Assembly: GCA_030840615.1 (NCBI GenBank)
Contig: JAVEEE010000298.1
Span: 1 to 8,964, forward strand
Length of the DNA stretch: 8,964 nucleotides
Reading direction: 5' to 3'
Source: Frankiaceae bacterium
GTDB lineage: Bacteria; Actinomycetota; Actinomycetes; JAFAQI01
Positions 5,571-8,964 of this stretch are shown one piece after another. The notes beneath the pieces are model-generated. The model was not told where the DNA came from. It made no database searches and worked only from the letters and a program-made list of their open reading frames with translations. Within the stretch, counting starts at the first letter, position 1; the number at the start of each line of letters is the position of its first letter. The position numbers were made by a program, and so were the translations under genes.

Positions 5571-6359
5571 GTGTCGCACCTCGAGACCGAGCTTCGCGGT
5601 CACGTCCTCGTCCTGACGATGAACCGACCCGAGGCGAAGAACGCGCTCTCTCCGGAGATGCTGGTGGGCTTGGCCGATGCGTGGGACCGCATCGACGCCG
5701 ACCCTGAGATCCGGGTCGCGGTGCTCACCGGCGCGGGTGGCGTCTTCTGCGCGGGCGCCGACCTCAAGGCGATGAACGACTCGCAGAACGGCTCCGATGC
5801 GGCGAAGCGGATGCGTGAGGACGCCGGCATCGCCTGGAAAGCGCTGCTGCGCCACCACCAGCTGACCAAACCGTTGATTGCGGCCGTCGAGGGCTACGCC
5901 GTGGCGGGTGGCACCGAGATCCTGCAGGCGACCGACATCCGCGTCGCCGGCGAGGGCGCGATTTTCGGAGTGGTGGAAGCGACGCGCGCGCTGTTCCCCC
6001 TCGGTGGGTCGACCGTGCGGCTACGTCGACAGATCGCCTACACAAAGGCGATGGAGCTGCTGCTGACCGGTGACACGATCAGCGCAACGGAAGCAGAGCG
6101 CATCGGCCTCATCGGCCGAGTCGTGCCCGACGGCACGGCACTCGACGCAGCGCTTGCCGTCGCCGACCGCATCGCCCGCAACGGCCCGCTCGCGGTCCAG
6201 GCCATCAAGCGTTCGGTGCAGGCAACTGAGGGGCTTCCGGAGCAGGAGGCGCTGAAGGTCGAGCTCGAGATCGGGCTGCCGGTTTTCGGCACCGCCGATG
6301 CCAAGGAAGGGACCCGCGCCTTCAAGGAGAAGCGCGAGCCGCGCTACGAGGGTCGCTGA
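5571..6359 (+). CDS. echA19: EchA19-like enoyl-CoA hydratase (steroid side-chain type)
   Basis: A 262-residue crotonase-fold protein, full length for the family, resembling from memory M. tuberculosis EchA19. EchA19 hydrates the steroid enoyl-CoA 3-oxo-chol-4,22-dien-24-oyl-CoA. The oxyanion-hole segments are FCAGADLKA (59-67) and the AGG at 112-114. The two catalytic glutamates are Glu116 in GGTEIL and Glu136 in VVEATRALFP. A C-terminal PLAVQAIKRSVQ (206-217) and KEGTRAFKEKREP (245-257) are typical. The start is GTG 5571, 2 bases after the fadA5 stop, with GAAAGG 8 bases upstream inside the end of fadA5. Starts further upstream would overlap fadA5 and are unlikely. Cotranscription with fadA5 is expected, so hydration and thiolysis are produced together. 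The dehydrogenase step between them is not in the window. The exact substrate is inferred from similarity and context. Confidence 0.85.
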   Translation: MSHLETELRGHVLVLTMNRPEAKNALSPEMLVGLADAWDRIDADPEIRVAVLTGAGGVFCAGADLKAMNDSQNGSDAAKRMREDAGIAWKALLRHHQLTKPLIAAVEGYAVAGGTEILQATDIRVAGEGAIFGVVEATRALFPLGGSTVRLRRQIAYTKAMELLLTGDTISATEAERIGLIGRVVPDGTALDAALAVADRIARNGPLAVQAIKRSVQATEGLPEQEALKVELEIGLPVFGTADAKEGTRAFKEKREPRYEGR

Positions 6360-6416
6360 GCGACCGACACCCAGAGTTCGGGAGGATCCGGCGACCGCAC
6401 GTCGAAGGTCCCGGCC

Positions 6417-7844
6417 ATGTCGCGAATCGGGCGCGCTCTCGTCGTCCTGCAGGCCCTGGCACTCGCTGCTGGTGGCGCGACCGCCGCACGGGCCGGAGCC
6501 GGACCGCTCGCAGGACCCGGTGGCGCACCCCCGGCCGGCGCGATCTCCCGCAACGTGCAGTTCGTCACCAACCTGCCCGAGGCCGCCTCGGCGATCTCGA
6601 TCAACTTCATCGGCGACACGATGTTCGTCAGCAGCGTCAAGGGCCTGCTCTCCTACGACGTGAGCGACCCGGCAAACCCGCAGCTGCTGGGTGCGCTGCC
6701 CTACTACATCTGGGAGAACGAAGACGTCGACGTCGACACGAAGAGGCACCTCCTCTTCGTGTCACGGGACCCGCGTGGCTTCACGTCGCCGGCGACCACC
6801 GCCTTCCCCGACGGCGCGGTTGAGGTCTACGACGTCTCCGACCCGCACGTGTTCCGGCCGGTGTCCGTGACCACGTTGCCGACCGGGCATACGACGACGT
6901 GCGTGGCGCAGTGCAAGTGGACCTGGACGGGCGGCCCGGCCACGAGTGACATCGACAAGCGCGACTGGGGATTCGGCCGGCCGATCTTCGCCATCGACAT
7001 GCACGACCCCGCGCACCCGGTGCGCTGCGCGAAGCCCATCGACACCGGCCGCAGCGACGGCAAGACCAGCTATGCGCACGACGTGCAGGTCGACGCACGT
7101 GGCATCGCCTGGGTCTCCGGTGACGGCGGTGTGCGCGGCTACTGGGTCAGCGGCACGCACCGGGATCCGGTGGACGGCAAACGCAAGAAGGCAACCGGCT
7201 GCTCGCCGGTGCCCTACGCCGGCGGCGGCACCGTGCTGGGTCGCTACGCCACCCGTGCAGGTCTCATGCACAACGCCTGGCGTGACGTCGGCGCGCGGCT
7301 CGACGGAACCCGCGGCAACGTCCTCTACGCGACCGAAGAGGTCACCGGCGCGTCATCGTGCGCCGGCTTCGGCCGGTTCGCGCTCTACGACCTGCGCGGG
7401 TCCTACGGCGGCGCCGGATGGCGCAACATCAAGCACACGCACTACCGGCTGCGCCAGCTGTCGACGTGGACGCCGGAGAAGCAGCCCGGCAGCAGCGGCT
7501 GCGACTCGGCCCACTACTTCACCGACCGGGGCGACCAGCTGGTCGCCGGCGCCTACTACACGCAAGGCACCCGGTTCCTCGACCTGTCCGATCCCCGGCA
7601 CCCCCGCCAGGTCGGCTACTACCGCCCGGACGACGCCAACACGTGGGCGGCCTACTGGCACGAGGGCTTCGTGTTCATCGCAGATCTCACTCGAGGCGTC
7701 GACGTCATCCGCCTGACCGGTGCGGCTGCCAAGGGCGGCGCGTCAGCGCCCGCCATCACCGCCCCCGCACTGCCGGCGGGGCGCCAGCTGTCCGTCGTCG
7801 CCCGGCCTCAACGGCACTGGCACTGGATGTGCATCTCGCCGTAG
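6417..7844 (+). CDS. Secreted LVIVD-repeat protein (probable beta-propeller)
   Basis: A 475-residue protein. Its N-terminus (RIGRALVVLQALALAAGGATAARA, about 3-26) looks like a Sec signal peptide, with likely cleavage after ARA at 26. A short Gly/Pro/Ala linker follows. Several LVIVD-type repeats follow, visible as YDVSDPANPQLLGALP (80-95), VYDVSDPHVF (137-146), FAIDMHDPAHPVR (191-203), LDLSDPRHPRQVGYY (388-402), and the final VFIADLTRGVDVIRL (419-433). Such repeats form beta-propeller-like surface proteins; no enzymatic role is known to me. Seven cysteines (162, 166, 204, 262, 315, 362, 472) could form disulfides outside the cell. The last residues, HWHWMCISP, are unusual. The start ATG has GAAGG 8 bases upstream. 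It is separated from echA19 by 57 bases, so a link to steroid use is not shown. No sortase motif or transmembrane tail was seen. Confidence 0.8.
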   Translation: MSRIGRALVVLQALALAAGGATAARAGAGPLAGPGGAPPAGAISRNVQFVTNLPEAASAISINFIGDTMFVSSVKGLLSYDVSDPANPQLLGALPYYIWENEDVDVDTKRHLLFVSRDPRGFTSPATTAFPDGAVEVYDVSDPHVFRPVSVTTLPTGHTTTCVAQCKWTWTGGPATSDIDKRDWGFGRPIFAIDMHDPAHPVRCAKPIDTGRSDGKTSYAHDVQVDARGIAWVSGDGGVRGYWVSGTHRDPVDGKRKKATGCSPVPYAGGGTVLGRYATRAGLMHNAWRDVGARLDGTRGNVLYATEEVTGASSCAGFGRFALYDLRGSYGGAGWRNIKHTHYRLRQLSTWTPEKQPGSSGCDSAHYFTDRGDQLVAGAYYTQGTRFLDLSDPRHPRQVGYYRPDDANTWAAYWHEGFVFIADLTRGVDVIRLTGAAAKGGASAPAITAPALPAGRQLSVVARPQRHWHWMCISP

Positions 7845-7930
7845 CCGAGTGCGATGCTGTGGCCAGCACAGACGCGCGGCCGGCGCAGCCCGACGCCGTC
7901 ACCCTCTTCGGATAGCGAGCCCTGCGCGAC

Positions 7931-8554
7931 ATGACCCGTCGACTCCTCGCGGCCAGCCTCGCCGCCGCGGCCATCACCACCGCTTGCAGCGGCTCGAGCT
8001 CGCCCGCCCCCGGCTCGCCCAGCCCGACAGCGTCGCCGGGCCCGTCCACGCTTGCGGTCGGCAAGAGCGACCTGGCACTGACCGCCGGCACCTACCGATC
8101 GCCGGAAGGTTTCCTGCCGCCGCTGCTCCTCGACCTGCCCGCCGGCTGGACGAGCGTGCACCGAGCCGCCGACGCCTTCGACATCGGTCGAGCGGCGGCG
8201 GCCGGCGATGCACCGGACGTCGCCGTCATCTTCATGACACCCGCCGAGGACACCGCCGCGGCCGCGATCGCCGCCGTGCGAGGCCGCGTCACCGGCACCG
8301 TTCGTTCGGTCGGCGGGACTGTCGGAGGGCGGCCGGCGCAAGGGTTGGACATCTCCGGCGGCAAGGGCGAGCTCGCGAGCAGCACCGCCGGCGCGATCAG
8401 CATCGATGCGGGCCCCGGCCAACGCGAACGGGTGCTGGCCGTCGACGCCGCCGGCCGACCCTTGCTCGTCATCGTGCTGGTCCCGGACGCGAAGCGGTGG
8501 GCGGCCGTGCTGCCCGACGCCGTCCGGCTGTTCAGCGGCCTGCGATTCGCCTGA
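7931..8554 (+). CDS. Exported hypothetical protein, possible lipoprotein
   Basis: A 207-residue protein that I do not recognise. Residues 1-18 form a signal sequence (Arg3-Arg4, then LLAASLAAAAITTA), with Cys19 as a possible lipidated residue. The lipobox ITTAC is imperfect, as Thr rather than Leu/Val/Ile is at -3. A Ser/Pro linker (20-39) follows, typical of actinobacterial lipoproteins. The rest (about 45-207) is a soluble domain with PPLLLDLPAGWTSVHRA (63-79), VAVIFMTP (97-104) and a C-terminal LLVIVLVPDAKRWAAVLPDAVRLFSGLRF; the latter resembles the end of small extracytoplasmic stress-type or LpqN-like domains, but I cannot name it. The Shine-Dalgarno is weak. The gene lies 86 bases after the LVIVD gene and 13 bases before the next gene, so it may be cotranscribed with the latter. 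Confidence 0.75.
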   Translation: MTRRLLAASLAAAAITTACSGSSSPAPGSPSPTASPGPSTLAVGKSDLALTAGTYRSPEGFLPPLLLDLPAGWTSVHRAADAFDIGRAAAAGDAPDVAVIFMTPAEDTAAAAIAAVRGRVTGTVRSVGGTVGGRPAQGLDISGGKGELASSTAGAISIDAGPGQRERVLAVDAAGRPLLVIVLVPDAKRWAAVLPDAVRLFSGLRFA

Positions 8555-8567
8555 GAACGGCGGCGAC

Positions 8568-8964
8568 ATGGGCAAGGTCTTCGACGGCATCGACGGCGCG
8601 CTCGCGGCCTGGCTGGTCGGTCAACCGCTGTGGTTCGTCGCCACTGCGCCACTCGCCGCCGACGGCCGGGTCAACCTCTCACCACGCGGCCACGACAGCT
8701 TCTCCGTGCTCGACCCGCACCGCGTCGCCTGGGTCGACTTCACCGGCAGCGGGATCGAGACGATCGCCCACCTGCGCGAGAACGGGCGCATCTGCCTGAT
8801 GTTCTGCTCCTTCGACCATCGGCCGCGAATCGTGCGACTGCACGGGCATGGCACGGTCTCACTGCCCGGCGACCCGACGTACGACGACGTTGTCGGCCGC
8901 CATCCCGAGCATCCCAGCACCCGCGCCGTGGTGGTCGTCGACGTGGACCGTGTCAGTGACTCCT
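8568..8964 (+). CDS. Pyridoxamine-5'-phosphate-oxidase-like split-barrel protein (partial, 3' end missing)
   Basis: The open frame starts at ATG 8568 and runs without stop to the right edge: 132 complete codons of what is usually a protein of about 180-200 residues. MGKVFDGIDGALAAWLVGQP (1-20) is followed by the FVATAPL strand (23-29), VNLSPRGHDSF (35-45), DFTGSGIETIAHLRENGR (57-74) and the CLMFCSFD strand (76-83). These are the hallmark segments of the FMN-binding split-barrel (PNPOx-like) family, where NLSP(K/R)G and TGSGxET lie at the flavin or F420 site. Members are mostly uncharacterised flavin- or F420-dependent oxidoreductases, not true PdxH. It starts 13 bases after the preceding gene. 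The family call is firm; substrate and cofactor are not. Confidence 0.85.
   Translation, partial: MGKVFDGIDGALAAWLVGQPLWFVATAPLAADGRVNLSPRGHDSFSVLDPHRVAWVDFTGSGIETIAHLRENGRICLMFCSFDHRPRIVRLHGHGTVSLPGDPTYDDVVGRHPEHPSTRAVVVVDVDRVSDS

Noticed and set aside
6021..6749. Minus-strand open frame spanning the end of echA19 and the start of the LVIVD gene
   Set aside because: It runs antisense across two well-supported genes and their gap, with shadow-type composition and no motif.
7855..7868. Inverted repeat TGCTG-TGGC-CAGCA after the LVIVD gene
   Set aside because: A 5-bp stem with no T-run; too weak to call a terminator in such GC-rich DNA.

Overview
The window comes from a very GC-rich actinobacterium: third positions are strongly G/C, GTG starts are common, and the proteins are of mycobacterial/rhodococcal type. 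It is not an obvious Mycobacterium or Rhodococcus, because the gene order differs from what I remember of those genomes. The main content, about positions 1-6360, is a piece of a steroid (sterol side-chain) catabolic locus.

Layout. A short divergent control region (about 4276-4404) carries two near-perfect KstR-type palindromes. Leftward from it runs a tightly packed minus-strand operon. It encodes a cytochrome P450 of the CYP124/125/142 sterol 26-hydroxylase clan, then two small DUF35/OB-fold proteins (only the second keeps a zinc ribbon), then two thiolase-fold proteins resembling Ltp4 and Ltp3, and finally the first codons of what looks like a short-chain dehydrogenase running off the left edge. 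Every junction in this operon is a 4-base ATGA or GTGA overlap. Rightward run fadA5 (3-ketoacyl-CoA thiolase of the steroid side chain) and an EchA19-like enoyl-CoA hydratase, only 2 nt apart.

How the genes work together (inference from families). The P450 would oxidise the sterol terminal methyl so that the side chain can be activated to a CoA thioester. The EchA19-like hydratase and FadA5 would carry out hydration and thiolysis in side-chain beta-oxidation. The Ltp3/Ltp4/DUF35 set would form an aldol-lyase-type complex. In Rhodococcus, ltp3 and ltp4 are reported to be needed for C24-branched sterols such as sitosterol, so this locus suggests phytosterol as well as cholesterol use.

The right third (6360-8964) is plus-strand and does not look steroid-specific. 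It holds a secreted LVIVD-repeat protein, a small exported or lipoprotein-like hypothetical protein, and the start of a pyridoxamine-5'-phosphate-oxidase-like split-barrel protein cut by the right edge. The gaps at 6360-6416 and 7845-7930 contain no convincing promoter, terminator or RNA. No tRNA, rRNA, IS element, CRISPR or repeat array was seen. All family assignments come from reading motifs and from memory; no database search was run.
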